Below the pieces are notes generated by a model that worked only from the letters and a program-made list of their open reading frames with translations, was not told where the DNA came from and did not search any database. Of a stretch of DNA of 64,000 bases, positions 1 through 9,162 are shown piece by piece. A program made the translations under genes and the position numbers. Each line of letters begins with the position of its first letter. The first letter of the stretch is position 1. Origin of the DNA: JAJZGK01 sp035538795 (GTDB taxonomy: Bacteria > Pseudomonadota > Alphaproteobacteria > Rhodospirillales > Magnetospirillaceae); NCBI GenBank assembly GCA_035538795.1, contig DATLJS010000052.1, forward strand, positions 62,001 through 126,000. Reading direction: 5' to 3'.

Positions 1-213
1 CTTGAGATAGTCCAGCATGCGGCGGCGCTGACCGACCAGGATCAGCAGGCCACGACGCGAGTGGAAATCCTTCTTATGCTCCTTCAGGTGCTCGGTCAGA
101 TTGCGGATGCGTTCCGACGTGATGGCGACCTGCACTTCCGGCGAACCAGTGTCGCCTTCGGTGGTGGCATATTCCTTGATGAGCTCCTGCTTGCGCTCGG
201 GAGTAATCGACAT
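1..213 (-). CDS. rpsO: 30S ribosomal protein S15 (3' end outside window)
   Basis: Ribosomal protein S15 binds 16S rRNA in the central domain of the small subunit. The visible 71 residues begin MSITPERKQELIKEYATTEG and continue through the typical GDTGSPEVQVA segment and the HSRRGLLILVGQRRRMLDYL segment, both hallmarks of S15. The family is about 89 residues, so about 18 C-terminal residues lie beyond the left edge. The ATG at 213 follows a GGAG-like ribosome site. It is the last visible gene of the truB-side operon, 15 bp after truB, on the same strand. Confidence 0.95.
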   Translation of the reverse strand, partial: MSITPERKQELIKEYATTEGDTGSPEVQVAITSERIRNLTEHLKEHKKDFHSRRGLLILVGQRRRMLDYLK

Positions 214-228
214 CGGGGACTCCTATGT

Positions 229-1152
229 TCAGAGGTTTAGAACGCGCACCGGGCGGACTTCTCCGTCCTCGATACGGGCCAACGCCACCAAACGCTGTTC
301 CGCCATGGCTCGCATGGTGATCCCCGCGGGAATGGAGGAAAGCGTGTCCCGGGCAGCCAGTCGGAGAACCGAAAGCGACTGCCCGCTCTGCAGGCGACGG
401 GCCTCTTCTTCAGTCAGGGCCAGGGCCGGGATGTCGTCCAGCGCGGTCTCGACGGGAAGAATGAAGTTTGCAGACGCGGCACTATGCCCAAACTCTTCCA
501 GCATATCCAGGGAAATCGCATTTCCCTCGTGGAAGGGACCGCAGGAGGTGCGCCGCAGCATCGAGACGTATCCCACGGTTCCCAAGGCCAAGGCCAGATC
601 GCGGGCCAGCGAGCGGATATAGGCGCCCTTGCCGGTGCCGACCTCGAATTCGGCCCAGTCGGGGGTGGCTTCGACCAGGCGGAAGCTGTCGATGCGCACG
701 ATGCGCGATTTTAGCTCTACCTGCTGATCCTTGCGGGCCAGATCGTAAGCGCGCCGGCCATCGATTTTTACGGCGGAATAAGCCGGCGGCACCTGTTCGA
801 TGTCGCCGGTGAAGGCGGGCAGGGCGGCAAGAATTTGCTCGGTGGCGGGGCGGACATCCGAGGTGGCGGTAACTTCGCCCTCGGCGTCGTCGGTGGAGCG
901 GGATTCGCCCCAGGTGACGCGCCAGCGATAGGTCTTGGCGCCATCCATCACGTAAGCCACGGTTTTGGTGGCCTCGCCCATGGCGATCGGCAGAATGCCG
1001 GTGGCCAGGGGATCCAGCGTGCCGCCATGACCGACCTTGGCGGCGCCGGTCAGCCGGCGTACCTTGGTCACCACGGCGGTGGAGGTCATTTCCAACGGCT
1101 TGTCGATGGCGATCCAGCCGTTGATGGGTTTGCCGGTGCGCTTACGCCCCAT
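229..1152 (-). CDS. truB: tRNA pseudouridine-55 synthase TruB
   Basis: TruB isomerises U55 in the T loop of tRNAs to pseudouridine. The 307-residue protein has the catalytic motif GHGGTLDPLATG near residues 41-52, with the nucleophilic aspartate at about D47. It also carries the family segments GWIAIDKP near the N-terminus and QVPPAYSAVKIDGRRAYDLAR in the middle, followed by a C-terminal PUA-like extension. Length is normal for the family. The start at 1152 overlaps the end of rbfA by 11 bp, so translation is probably coupled. rbfA-truB-rpsO is the conserved order downstream of infB. Confidence 0.96.
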   Translation of the reverse strand: MGRKRTGKPINGWIAIDKPLEMTSTAVVTKVRRLTGAAKVGHGGTLDPLATGILPIAMGEATKTVAYVMDGAKTYRWRVTWGESRSTDDAEGEVTATSDVRPATEQILAALPAFTGDIEQVPPAYSAVKIDGRRAYDLARKDQQVELKSRIVRIDSFRLVEATPDWAEFEVGTGKGAYIRSLARDLALALGTVGYVSMLRRTSCGPFHEGNAISLDMLEEFGHSAASANFILPVETALDDIPALALTEEEARRLQSGQSLSVLRLAARDTLSSIPAGITMRAMAEQRLVALARIEDGEVRPVRVLNL

Positions 1153-1600
1153 CGTCGCGGCCTTCGTCGTCGTCCATGACGAGACGATCCTCCACGCCGA
1201 AGTCGCCTTCTTCGCCGGCTTCGACGTCGCGCAGCACTTCCGGGCTGTGAAGCAGCGCGTCGATGCGGCTGGCGGTGTCGAAGGTGGTGTCGGAGACGAA
1301 GGAGAAGTCGGGCACCATCCGCAACTGAACCATCCGGGCCACTTCGTGGCGCAGATAGGGACGGGCGCGCTTCAGGCCGGCCAGCAACTGCTTGGTCTCG
1401 CCGCCGCCCAAAGGCACGACGAAAACGGTGGCGTTGCGCAGATCCGGGCTGACGCTGACTTCGGTGACGGTTACGCTGCGGCCAGCGACGTCGGGGTCGC
1501 GGATTTCACCGCGTTCCAACACGCTGGCTACGGCATGGCGCAGTTCTTCGCCAACACGCAATTGGCGTTGGCTTGGGGGCTTCTGGCCGCCTCGACTCAT
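1142..1600 (-). CDS. rbfA: 30S ribosome-binding factor RbfA
   Basis: RbfA is a KH-like cold-shock factor that binds the 30S subunit during 16S rRNA 5'-end maturation. I place the start at the ATG at 1600 (MSRGGQKPPSQRQLRVGEEL), 41 bp after the infB stop. A longer reading frame extends upstream into infB, but its extra residues do not resemble the family. The 152-residue product contains the RbfA core (VTVTEVSVSPDLRNATVFV) and a loose match to the RHEVARMVQLRMVPDFSF segment. The acidic C-terminal tail is typical of alphaproteobacterial members. Confidence 0.93.
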   Translation of the reverse strand: MSRGGQKPPSQRQLRVGEELRHAVASVLERGEIRDPDVAGRSVTVTEVSVSPDLRNATVFVVPLGGGETKQLLAGLKRARPYLRHEVARMVQLRMVPDFSFVSDTTFDTASRIDALLHSPEVLRDVEAGEEGDFGVEDRLVMDDDEGRDDGA

Positions 1601-1641
1601 GGCCCTGACTTTCGGCTGTTCGCGAAGGTGTCGCCGGGTCC

Positions 1642-4281
1642 TTACAGGACGCCGGCGATCTCCTCGATATCGAAGCACTCGATGATATCACCGGACTGCA
1701 GGTCGTTGTAGTTCTCGAACGACATGCCGCACTCGTAGCCTTCCTGGACTTCCTTGACGTCGTCCTTGAAACGCTTGAGCTGGCCCAGCTTGCCTTCGTG
1801 GATCACGACGTTGTCGCGCAGCAGGCGAACCTTGGCGCCGCGCTTGACCACGCCTTCGACCACGCGGCAGCCGGCGACCTTGCCCACCTTGGTGATGTTG
1901 AAGACTTCGCGGATTTCGGCGTTGCCCAGGAACCGTTCCTTGAGGGTCGGCGACAGCATGCCGGTCAAAGCCTTGCGCAGATCGTCCGCCACGTCGTAGA
2001 TGATCGAGTAATAGCGGATGTCGACATTGTCGCGCCGAGCCATGTCGCGGGCCTGCGGGTTGGCGCGGACGTTGAAGCCGATCACCAGGGCGTCGGAAGC
2101 CTTGGCCAGGGTGATGTCGGATTCGTTGATGCCGCCCACGGCGGAATGCAGCACGCGGACCTTGACCTCGTCGGTGCCCATCTTTTCCAGGGTCGAGACG
2201 ATGGCTTCCACCGAACCCTGCACGTCGCCCTTGATGACCACGGGCAGTTCCTTGGCCTCGCCGGCGGCGATGCGCGAGAACATCTGTTCCAGGGTGCCGC
2301 GGGCGCCGGCGGCGGCCTTGGCGTCACGCTCCTTGCGCTGACGGTAGCTGGCGACTTCGCGGGCGCGGGCTTCGTCCTCGACGGTGATGAAATCGTCACC
2401 GGCGGCGGGCGTGCCTTGCAGGCCCAGCACCTCGACCGGGCAGGCCGGACCGGCCTCCTCGGTCTTGTTTCCGTGATCGTCGACCAGAGCGCGGACGCGG
2501 CCCCACTCGGAACCGGCCACGAAGACGTCGCCGACCTTCAGCGTGCCCTTCTGGACCAGCACGGTGGCGACGGAGCCACGGCCGCGTTCCATCTTGGCCT
2601 CGATCACCACGCCCTGGGCGGCGCGGTCGGGGTTGGCCTTCAGGTCGAGCATTTCAGCCTGCAGGAGGATGGCCTCCTCCAGCTTTTCCAGATTCAGGCG
2701 CTGCTTGGCCGAGACTTCCACGGTCAGCACGTCGCCGCCCAGATCCTCGGTCACCAGTTCGTGGTTCAGCAGTTCCTGGCGGACGCGGTCGGGGTTGGCG
2801 CCCGGCTTGTCGATCTTGTTGATGGCGACGATGATCGGCACCTTGGCGGCCTTGGCGTGGCGGATGGCCTCGACGGTTTGCGGCATGATGCCGTCGTCGG
2901 CGGCCACCACCAGCACGACGATGTCCGTCACCTTGGCGCCGCGGGCGCGCATGGCGGTGAAGGCTTCGTGGCCGGGGGTGTCGATGAAGGTGATGCGTTC
3001 GCCGCTCTTCAGGTTGACCTGATAAGCGCCGATATGCTGGGTGATGCCGCCGGCTTCGCCCGACACCACGTCGGTGGCGCGCAAGGCGTCCAGCAGCGAG
3101 GTCTTGCCGTGGTCGACGTGGCCCATGACGGTGACGACCGGGGGACGGGACGTCAGCACTTCCTCGGCGTCGGATTCGCCGGTCAGGCCGATTTCGACGT
3201 CGGATTCGGCGACGCGCTTGACGTTGTGCCCGAACTCGGTAACCACCAGTTCGGCGGTGTCGGCGTCGATGACCTGATTGATGGTGGCCATGATACCGTT
3301 GCGCATCAGGCACTTGATCACGTCGACGCCGCGTTCGGCCATACGGTTGGCCAGCTCCTGGACGGAAATGGTCTCGGGCACGACGACGTCGCGGATAACC
3401 TTTTCCGACGACTTCTGCATCTGCTTCAGACGTTCGCGTTCGCGGGCGCGCTTGACGGCGGCCAGGGAACGGCCGCGCTGACCGCGATCGTCGTCGTCGA
3501 GAGCCGCCGTGATGGTCAGCTTGCCTTCGCGGCGGCGGGGCTCGTTGCGCTTCGGCACCGGAGCGGGCTTGTGCGGGGCAGGGCGAACGCCCGGACGCTT
3601 GGCGCGTTCCTCCTCGTCCTCCTCCTCGGCCGTCTTGGCGGCGGTCGAAGCGGGAGCGGCGGCCGCCGGCGCGGCCGGCTTGTTCTGAGGCGCGGCGGCG
3701 GGAGCGGCCGGGGCTTGAACCGGAGCCGGTTCCGGCGCGGCAGCCTGAGCCACCGGCTGGGCGGCGATCGGAGCAGCCGGGGCCGGTTCGGGCTGAGGTT
3801 CGGCGGCGCGGCGGGCGGCCTCTTCTTCCTCACGCTGCTGGCGTTCGGCTTCCTCGGCGGCGAAGCGGACGGCTTCTTCCTCGGCGCGGCGGCGGGCTTC
3901 CTCGTCGGCCTTCAGGGCATCCTGAAGGGCGCGGACGCGGGCGGCCTTTTCACCGGTGGTCAGATCGTGATGGCCCGGAGCATGGGCTGCGGGCTTGGCC
4001 TGGGCCGGGGCGGGAGCCTGGGGCTGGGCGGCGGCGGGTTCGGGCTGCGGAGCGGGAGCCTCGGAGGGGACCGTGAGATCCGGACCTCCCTGGACCTTGT
4101 GCATGGCTCCGCCGGCGCCCGGTGCAAAGGTGCGCGTCTTGCGCACTTCCACGGTCACTACCTTGGATCGCCCGTGGGAGAAGCTCTGTCGGACCTGTCC
4201 GGTCTCCACGGTCTTCTTCAGTTCGAGCTTGCCCTGCGACAGCTTCAGCGGCGCCTTCCGGTCGTTGTCGTTCTCGGTCAT
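1642..4281 (-). CDS. infB: Translation initiation factor IF-2
   Basis: IF-2 is the GTPase that places fMet-tRNA on the 30S subunit and promotes subunit joining. The 879-residue protein has an N-terminal IF2 associated domain (about 1-60), then a long Ala/Pro/Glu-rich linker (about 70-250) with a charged coiled-coil stretch near 110-160. The IF2_N module follows around 300-350. The GTPase domain has G1 GHVDHGKT at 387-394, DTPGH at 434-438 and NKID at 488-491, and is followed by the beta-barrel and C2 domains. The low-complexity linker creates long open frames on the opposite strand that are not genes. It lies between ylxR and rbfA in the classic nusA operon. Confidence 0.97.
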   Translation of the reverse strand: MTENDNDRKAPLKLSQGKLELKKTVETGQVRQSFSHGRSKVVTVEVRKTRTFAPGAGGAMHKVQGGPDLTVPSEAPAPQPEPAAAQPQAPAPAQAKPAAHAPGHHDLTTGEKAARVRALQDALKADEEARRRAEEEAVRFAAEEAERQQREEEEAARRAAEPQPEPAPAAPIAAQPVAQAAAPEPAPVQAPAAPAAAPQNKPAAPAAAAPASTAAKTAEEEDEEERAKRPGVRPAPHKPAPVPKRNEPRRREGKLTITAALDDDDRGQRGRSLAAVKRARERERLKQMQKSSEKVIRDVVVPETISVQELANRMAERGVDVIKCLMRNGIMATINQVIDADTAELVVTEFGHNVKRVAESDVEIGLTGESDAEEVLTSRPPVVTVMGHVDHGKTSLLDALRATDVVSGEAGGITQHIGAYQVNLKSGERITFIDTPGHEAFTAMRARGAKVTDIVVLVVAADDGIMPQTVEAIRHAKAAKVPIIVAINKIDKPGANPDRVRQELLNHELVTEDLGGDVLTVEVSAKQRLNLEKLEEAILLQAEMLDLKANPDRAAQGVVIEAKMERGRGSVATVLVQKGTLKVGDVFVAGSEWGRVRALVDDHGNKTEEAGPACPVEVLGLQGTPAAGDDFITVEDEARAREVASYRQRKERDAKAAAGARGTLEQMFSRIAAGEAKELPVVIKGDVQGSVEAIVSTLEKMGTDEVKVRVLHSAVGGINESDITLAKASDALVIGFNVRANPQARDMARRDNVDIRYYSIIYDVADDLRKALTGMLSPTLKERFLGNAEIREVFNITKVGKVAGCRVVEGVVKRGAKVRLLRDNVVIHEGKLGQLKRFKDDVKEVQEGYECGMSFENYNDLQSGDIIECFDIEEIAGVL

Positions 4282-4333
4282 CGGTTCGACTTTACTCTCG
4301 CTACCCGCGGGCCGGTGGCCCGCGCCCTCAAAT

Positions 4334-4987
4334 TCATTCCGTGCCGCTGTTCGGGCGGAACCCGGACAGCCTGGCGGCTTCTATCCGCAAGCCCTCTGCC
4401 AACCGACCCGGTTGCAGGAGGACGTGAACGGCTTGGCTCCGCCCGAAAGCGGCTCCCAATTCATCGCTGCGCAGCAGCGCGATCAGCGGCAGCGCAGGCG
4501 CTAAGGCCCTGATCTTGTCCCGCCCATCGGCGGCCCCGTCGGCGGCCGCCAGTAAAACGGCTCCCCTTCGGGATTTCAACTCGGCTTTGACCTTTTCAAA
4601 CCCGACGATGGCCTGTCCGGCCCGGCGGGCCAGCCCCAGCAACTCGGTACAGCGGCGGGCCAGCAGGTGCTCGATTCGGTCTGCCAAATCCGGTGGCGCC
4701 GCCAACTTGCGGCGCGCGGCCTTGGAAAACAAACTCTTCGCCGCAGCGGTATTTACCATATCCCGCTGGGCACTCAACCAGAATCCCCGTCCGGGCAGCT
4801 TGCCGGCCAGATCGGGAACGACTTCGCCGTTGGGGCCAGCGACGAAGCGAATCATTTCTTCGGCGGCTTTGACCTCGCCGCTGACGATGCAGCGCCGGTT
4901 GGGTCCGGTCTCGTCCTGGAGGGGGATCGCTTCCCCGTCCAGGTCGAATGCTTCCGCCGTCAGGTCCTTTGGTTCGGGCGCGCTCAG
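4334..4987 (-). CDS. ylxR: YlxR (DUF448) RNA-binding protein fused to an L7Ae-like domain
   Basis: The protein combines a DUF448/YlxR domain with a C-terminal L7Ae/L30e-like domain (residues about 90-190, containing LLGLARRAGQAIVGFEKVK), a fusion seen in alphaproteobacteria. Both parts are thought to bind RNA; no enzymatic role is established. The YlxR hallmark RRCIVSGE is encoded upstream of the first in-frame ATG (4855). Reading back to the nusA stop codon I find no in-frame ATG, GTG or TTG. The only near-cognate codon at the expected place is CTG at 4987-4985. It overlaps the nusA TGA and sits 6 bp after a GAAGGGGA ribosome site, so I extend the gene to it (217 residues). This start is an inference; the body of the gene is certain. 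Confidence 0.82.
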   Translation of the reverse strand: MSAPEPKDLTAEAFDLDGEAIPLQDETGPNRRCIVSGEVKAAEEMIRFVAGPNGEVVPDLAGKLPGRGFWLSAQRDMVNTAAAKSLFSKAARRKLAAPPDLADRIEHLLARRCTELLGLARRAGQAIVGFEKVKAELKSRRGAVLLAAADGAADGRDKIRALAPALPLIALLRSDELGAAFGRSQAVHVLLQPGRLAEGLRIEAARLSGFRPNSGTE

Positions 4988-6519
4988 GCCTGTTCCCCTT
5001 CGGCGCCGTTTTCCTCGCCGTCGAACCAGTGGGCACGGGCGGCCATGATCACGGCGTTCGCCTGATCCAGGGTCATCGCATCCTTGCCCAGGATTTCGAT
5101 CAGTTCGTCGCCGGCCAGATCGGCCAGATCGTCAAGGGTCTTGACGCCGTTCTCGCCTAGCTTGACCTGGAAGGTCGAGGTCAGGCCTTCGATGGTGGCC
5201 AGTTCTTCGGCGACGCCCAGCTCACGGCAGCGAACGGCGTTGCGGGCGTCCTGCTCTTCCAGGAAGGTGCGGGCGCGCTGCTGCAATTCCTCGGCCACGG
5301 ACTCGTCGAAGCCTTCGATGTCGCTCAGGTCTTCGCTCGGCACGTAGGCCACTTCCTCGACGGACGAGAAGCCTTCGGTGACCAGCAGGTGAGCGATCAC
5401 GTCGTCGACGTCCAGCGCGTCGATGAACATCTTCGAGCGGTTCTTGAACTCCTCGACGCGGCGTTCGGATTCGGCGGCTTCGGTCTCGATGTCGATGTCC
5501 CAGCCGGTCAGCTGCGAGGCCAGACGCACGTTCTGGCCGCGACGGCCGATGGCCAGGCTCAACTGGTCGTCGGGCACCACCACTTCGATGCGGTTGGCTT
5601 CCTCGTCCAGCACCACCTTGGCGACCTCGGCCGGGGCCAGGGCGTTGACGATGAAAGTGGCCGGATCCTGGGACCACTGAATGATGTCGATCTTTTCGCC
5701 CTGTAGCTCGGCGACGACGGCCTGCACGCGCGAACCGCGCATGCCGACGCAGGCGCCGACCGGGTCGATGCTGGAATCGCGGCTGATCACGGCGATCTTG
5801 GCGCGGGAGCCCGGATCGCGGGCCACGGCCTTGATTTCAATGATGCCGTCGTAGATTTCCGGCACTTCCTGGGCGAACAGCTTGGCCATGAACTGGGGAT
5901 GCGTGCGCGACAGGAAAATCTGCGGGCCGCGCTGCTCTTCGCGCACGTCGAAGATGTAGGCGCGGACGCGGTCGCCGGTGCGGAAGGCTTCGCGGGGAAT
6001 CAGCTCGTCGCGGCGCATCAGAGCCTCGGCGCGGCCAAGGTCGACGACCACGTTGCCGAATTCCACGCGCTTGACCAGACCGTTGACGATTTCGCCCGAG
6101 CGATCCTTGAATTCCTCGAACTGGCGCTTGCGTTCAGCGTCGCGCACCTTCTGCACGATGACCTGCTTGGCGGTTTGGGCGCCGATGCGGCCGAAATCGA
6201 TGGGCGGCAGCGGGTCGATGACGAAATCGCCGATTTCCGCGTCGGCCTTGCGGCGCTTGGCGGCGCCCAGGGTCAATTGCGTGGCGTCGTTTTCGACTGC
6301 TTCGACCACTTCCATATAGCGCGAAAGCAGAATCTCGCCGGTTTTGCGGTCGATATGGGCGCGAATGTCATGCTCGTGGCCGTATTTGGAGCGGCCGGCC
6401 TTTTGAATGGCCTGCTCCATGGCTTCGAGGACCTCGTCGCGGTCGATGTTCTTCTCGCGGGCGACGGTGTCGGCGACCTGAAGAAGTTCGGGGCGGGGCA
6501 ATGCTGCAGTTCGTTCCAT
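4984..6519 (-). CDS. nusA: Transcription termination/antitermination factor NusA
   Basis: NusA binds RNA polymerase and nascent RNA to modulate pausing, termination and antitermination. The 511-residue protein shows the N-terminal RNAP-binding domain (about 1-130), an S1 domain around 135-200, and KH domains around 230-345 with the conserved DPVGACVGMRGSRVQAVVAE and AIGRRGQNVRLAS segments. Two C-terminal helix-hairpin-helix acidic repeats (about 360-500) follow. This is the full proteobacterial arrangement. It lies 27 bp after rimP, and its stop overlaps the presumed CTG start of ylxR, indicating one operon. Confidence 0.97.
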   Translation of the reverse strand: MERTAALPRPELLQVADTVAREKNIDRDEVLEAMEQAIQKAGRSKYGHEHDIRAHIDRKTGEILLSRYMEVVEAVENDATQLTLGAAKRRKADAEIGDFVIDPLPPIDFGRIGAQTAKQVIVQKVRDAERKRQFEEFKDRSGEIVNGLVKRVEFGNVVVDLGRAEALMRRDELIPREAFRTGDRVRAYIFDVREEQRGPQIFLSRTHPQFMAKLFAQEVPEIYDGIIEIKAVARDPGSRAKIAVISRDSSIDPVGACVGMRGSRVQAVVAELQGEKIDIIQWSQDPATFIVNALAPAEVAKVVLDEEANRIEVVVPDDQLSLAIGRRGQNVRLASQLTGWDIDIETEAAESERRVEEFKNRSKMFIDALDVDDVIAHLLVTEGFSSVEEVAYVPSEDLSDIEGFDESVAEELQQRARTFLEEQDARNAVRCRELGVAEELATIEGLTSTFQVKLGENGVKTLDDLADLAGDELIEILGKDAMTLDQANAVIMAARAHWFDGEENGAEGEQA

Positions 6520-6546
6520 GGTCCGTACTCGGTATCCGTCTCGGGC

Positions 6547-7041
6547 CTAATTGTCCTGCTCAAGCTGGGCGGCGGCGATCAGGTCGTCGGTCAGCACCAG
6601 CTTGGCGCGATGAATGTCCGCGTAGGGGATCAAAACCTCTTGGGTTTCGATCTCCAGGCGAACCTGGGAGGCTTCGTCCAAACCCAGCAAGCGTCCGCGG
6701 AAGCGCTTGCGCCCGTCCACGGGGCGGTGGGTCTCAACCTTGGCTTCGAAGCCGGCGAAACGCTCGAAATCCTGCGCCCGGGTCAGTGGCCTGTCGATGC
6801 CGGGCGAACTGACTTCCAGGGAGTAGGCGCTGGGGATCGGGTCTTCCACGTCCAGCAGAGCGGAAACGGACCGGCTGATCTCGGCGCAGTCTTCCACGGT
6901 CATGGGCTGACGGTCGCGGCGTTCGGCCATGATCTGAAGAGTCTGGTGCTTTTGCCCCTGAAGGAGCACGCGGACCAGTTCATATCCCATGGCGTCCAAA
7001 GACGGCGCGACCAGTGCCGAGATGCGTTCCTCGATACTCAT
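6547..7041 (-). CDS. rimP: Ribosome maturation factor RimP
   Basis: RimP assists late 30S subunit assembly. The 164-residue product has the two-domain layout of the family: an N-terminal alpha/beta domain (MGYELVRV near residues 18-25, then the DCAEISRSVSALLDVEDPIP segment) and a C-terminal Sm-like domain. The signature SYSLEVSSPGIDRPL is present as AYSLEVSSPGIDRPL. It is the first gene of the rimP-nusA-ylxR-infB operon, and a Rho-independent terminator of the preceding unit lies just upstream of its start. Confidence 0.95.
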   Translation of the reverse strand: MSIEERISALVAPSLDAMGYELVRVLLQGQKHQTLQIMAERRDRQPMTVEDCAEISRSVSALLDVEDPIPSAYSLEVSSPGIDRPLTRAQDFERFAGFEAKVETHRPVDGRKRFRGRLLGLDEASQVRLEIETQEVLIPYADIHRAKLVLTDDLIAAAQLEQDN

Positions 7042-7062
7042 GCGCGACGATCACCTTACCCC

Positions 7063-7092
7063 AAAAAAGAAAAAAGTGGGCCAACGGCCCAC
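7063..7092 (-). terminator. Rho-independent terminator downstream of trmB
   Basis: On the minus strand the perfect stem GTGGGCC/GGCCCAC with a 3-nt loop (7076-7092) is followed by an uninterrupted T-rich tract (7063-7075). It lies between the end of trmB and the start of rimP, separating the metK-trmB unit from the rimP-nusA operon. Confidence 0.85.
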
Positions 7093-7207
7093 CCCTACAA
7101 CCCCACCTCCCGGGCGGGACTACAAGAATGTGTCAAGCGCCACTATAGCCATGGCGGCTTTGGAGGCAAGCTTTTTGATTCTCCGGGGCGCCGGGGGGCG
7201 CCGGGTT

Positions 7208-7921
7208 CTATGTCTGGCGGGGCTTGCGGCGATAGCGCAGATAGATGGGCGCGCGGCCCTGCTCGATGGCCTTGGCTTCATAGCGCGTCAGCGGCCAGTC
7301 GGCGGGCTTGACCGAGATGTCTTCGGCGATATTTTCGAAGTCGGGACGCAGAGCCATCTGTTCCAGCGCCCATTCCTTATAGACGGCGTCGTCGGTGCCG
7401 ATACGCAGTTCGGCGCCGTCCCGCATCAGGCGCGATAACTGGTCCAAGTTGGCGGAGCCGACGAAACGGCGTTCGGCATGGCGCTTTTTCGGCCAGGGAT
7501 CGGGGAACAGCACGAATGCCCGTTCCAGGCAGGCGTCGGGCAGCGCCGGGAACAGCCGCCGGACGTCTTCCGGGAAAATCCGCACATTCTCGATGCCGCC
7601 GCGGTCGAGATGAGCCAGAAGACTGGCGATGCCGTTCAGGAACACTTCGCCGCCGATCAGGCCGACGTCTGGGTTCTGGGCGGCTTGCCAAGCCAGATGT
7701 TCACCGCCGCCGAAACCGACCTCCAGCCACAAGGCGCGGGGGGCGTGGGCGAACAGGGCGAAAGGATCGATGGTTTCGCCATGCTGGGGCTCGGCCACGG
7801 AAATGCGCGGCAGCAGGGTTTCCACCAGGGTCTGGCCGGTCTGGCGCAAGGGTTTTCCCTTGCGCCGGCCGAAAAACCGAGGTCGCGAACCGGCCTCGTC
7901 GTCTGAAATATGGGAGGGCAT
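7208..7921 (-). CDS. trmB: tRNA (guanine-N7-)-methyltransferase TrmB
   Basis: TrmB uses S-adenosylmethionine to methylate G46 in the variable loop of tRNAs. The 237-residue product shows the SAM-binding motif LEVGFGGGEH at about 66-75 and the family signature FPDPWPKKRHAERR at 139-152. The C-terminal RYEAKAIEQGRAPIYLRYRR is also typical. It starts 13 bp after the metK stop on the same strand, so the SAM-making and SAM-using genes are likely cotranscribed. A terminator follows it at 7063-7092. Confidence 0.96.
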   Translation of the reverse strand: MPSHISDDEAGSRPRFFGRRKGKPLRQTGQTLVETLLPRISVAEPQHGETIDPFALFAHAPRALWLEVGFGGGEHLAWQAAQNPDVGLIGGEVFLNGIASLLAHLDRGGIENVRIFPEDVRRLFPALPDACLERAFVLFPDPWPKKRHAERRFVGSANLDQLSRLMRDGAELRIGTDDAVYKEWALEQMALRPDFENIAEDISVKPADWPLTRYEAKAIEQGRAPIYLRYRRKPRQT

Positions 7922-7934
7922 CAGGCGATGAACA

Positions 7935-9104
7935 TCAGGACAGAGCGGACTTCAGCGCATCCACCAGATCCAGCTTTTCCCACGAGAAACCGCCGTCGGC
8001 TTCGGGCTCGCGGCCGAAGTGGCCGTAGGCGGCGGTGCGGGCGTAGATCGGCTTGTTCAGGCCCAGATGGGTGCGGATGCCGCGGGGACTGAGATCCATC
8101 AGTTCCTGTAGAACCTTGGACAGCTTGTCCTCGTCTACCTTGCCGGTGCCGAAAGTGTCCACATAAACCGACAGCGGGCGCGAGACGCCGATGGCGTAGC
8201 TCAACTGGATGACGCATTTGTCGGCCAGACCCGAGCCGACCACGTTCTTGGCCAGATAGCGGGCGGCATAAGCGGCGGAACGATCGACCTTGGTCGGATC
8301 CTTGCCGGAGAAGGCGCCGCCGCCATGGGGGGCGGCACCGCCGTAAGTGTCGACGATGATCTTGCGTCCGGTCAGGCCGGCGTCGCCGTCAGGGCCGCCG
8401 ATGACGAAACGGCCGGTGGGGTTCACGTAGAACTGGTCTTCCGAACACATCCAGCCTTCGGGCAAGACGTTCAGCACATGGGGGCGGACGATTTCGCGGA
8501 CTTCGTCCTGGCTCAGCGGCTCGCCATGCTGGGTGGAGACCACCACCGAAGCGGCGCCGACCGGCTTGCCGTTCACATAGCGCAGGGTGACCTGGCTCTT
8601 GGCGTCGGGCCCCAGATGGGGTTCGGCGCCGGAATGGCGGGCTTCGGCCAGGGATTTCAGGATGGCGTGGGAATAGAAAATCGGGGCGGGCATCAGCACC
8701 GGGGTCTCGTTGACGGCATAGCCGAACATGATGCCCTGGTCGCCGGCGCCTTCATCCTTGTTGCCGGCGGCGTCGACGCCGACGGCGATGTCGGCGGACT
8801 GCGAGTGGACGTAGACGTCGACCTTGGCGTTCTTCCAGTGGAAGCCGTCCTGTTCGTAGCCGATATCTTTCACGGCGGCGCGGGCGACGTCTTCCATGAC
8901 CTTGGCGGTCACGGAAGTCGGGCCGCGCACTTCACCGGCCAGAACGATCTGGTTGGTGGTGCACAGGGTCTCCACGGCCACGCGGGCCTGGGGATCGGCA
9001 GTCAGGAAGGTGTCGACGATAGCATCGGAGATGCGGTCGGAAACCTTGTCGGGATGGCCTTCCGAAACTGATTCGCTGGTAAACAGGTAGTTGGACTTCG
9101 ACAT
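7935..9104 (-). CDS. metK: S-adenosylmethionine synthetase
   Basis: MetK makes SAM from methionine and ATP. I choose the ATG at 9104 (MSKSNYLFTSESVSEGHPDK), 389 residues, because it follows a GGAGG ribosome site at 9111-9115; a longer frame extends upstream without family similarity. Visible motifs are the ATP-binding GHPDK at 16-20, GAGDQGIMFGYA in the middle and GGGAFSGKDPTKVDRSAAYA in the C-terminal half. A SAM-II-type riboswitch in the leader (about 9165-9217) suggests feedback by the product. Confidence 0.97.
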   Translation of the reverse strand: MSKSNYLFTSESVSEGHPDKVSDRISDAIVDTFLTADPQARVAVETLCTTNQIVLAGEVRGPTSVTAKVMEDVARAAVKDIGYEQDGFHWKNAKVDVYVHSQSADIAVGVDAAGNKDEGAGDQGIMFGYAVNETPVLMPAPIFYSHAILKSLAEARHSGAEPHLGPDAKSQVTLRYVNGKPVGAASVVVSTQHGEPLSQDEVREIVRPHVLNVLPEGWMCSEDQFYVNPTGRFVIGGPDGDAGLTGRKIIVDTYGGAAPHGGGAFSGKDPTKVDRSAAYAARYLAKNVVGSGLADKCVIQLSYAIGVSRPLSVYVDTFGTGKVDEDKLSKVLQELMDLSPRGIRTHLGLNKPIYARTAAYGHFGREPEADGGFSWEKLDLVDALKSALS

Positions 9105-9162
9105 GTCGATCCTCCGAAATCCGGTTGAGTACAGGACCTTGGGGCATCGACGAACCGCATCG

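Noticed and set aside
1798..4512. Long plus-strand open frame (904 codons) opposite infB
   Set aside because: It is a shadow of the GC-rich, low-complexity infB. Its translation is a run of Gly/His/Asp/Val repeats with no domain and no ribosome site.
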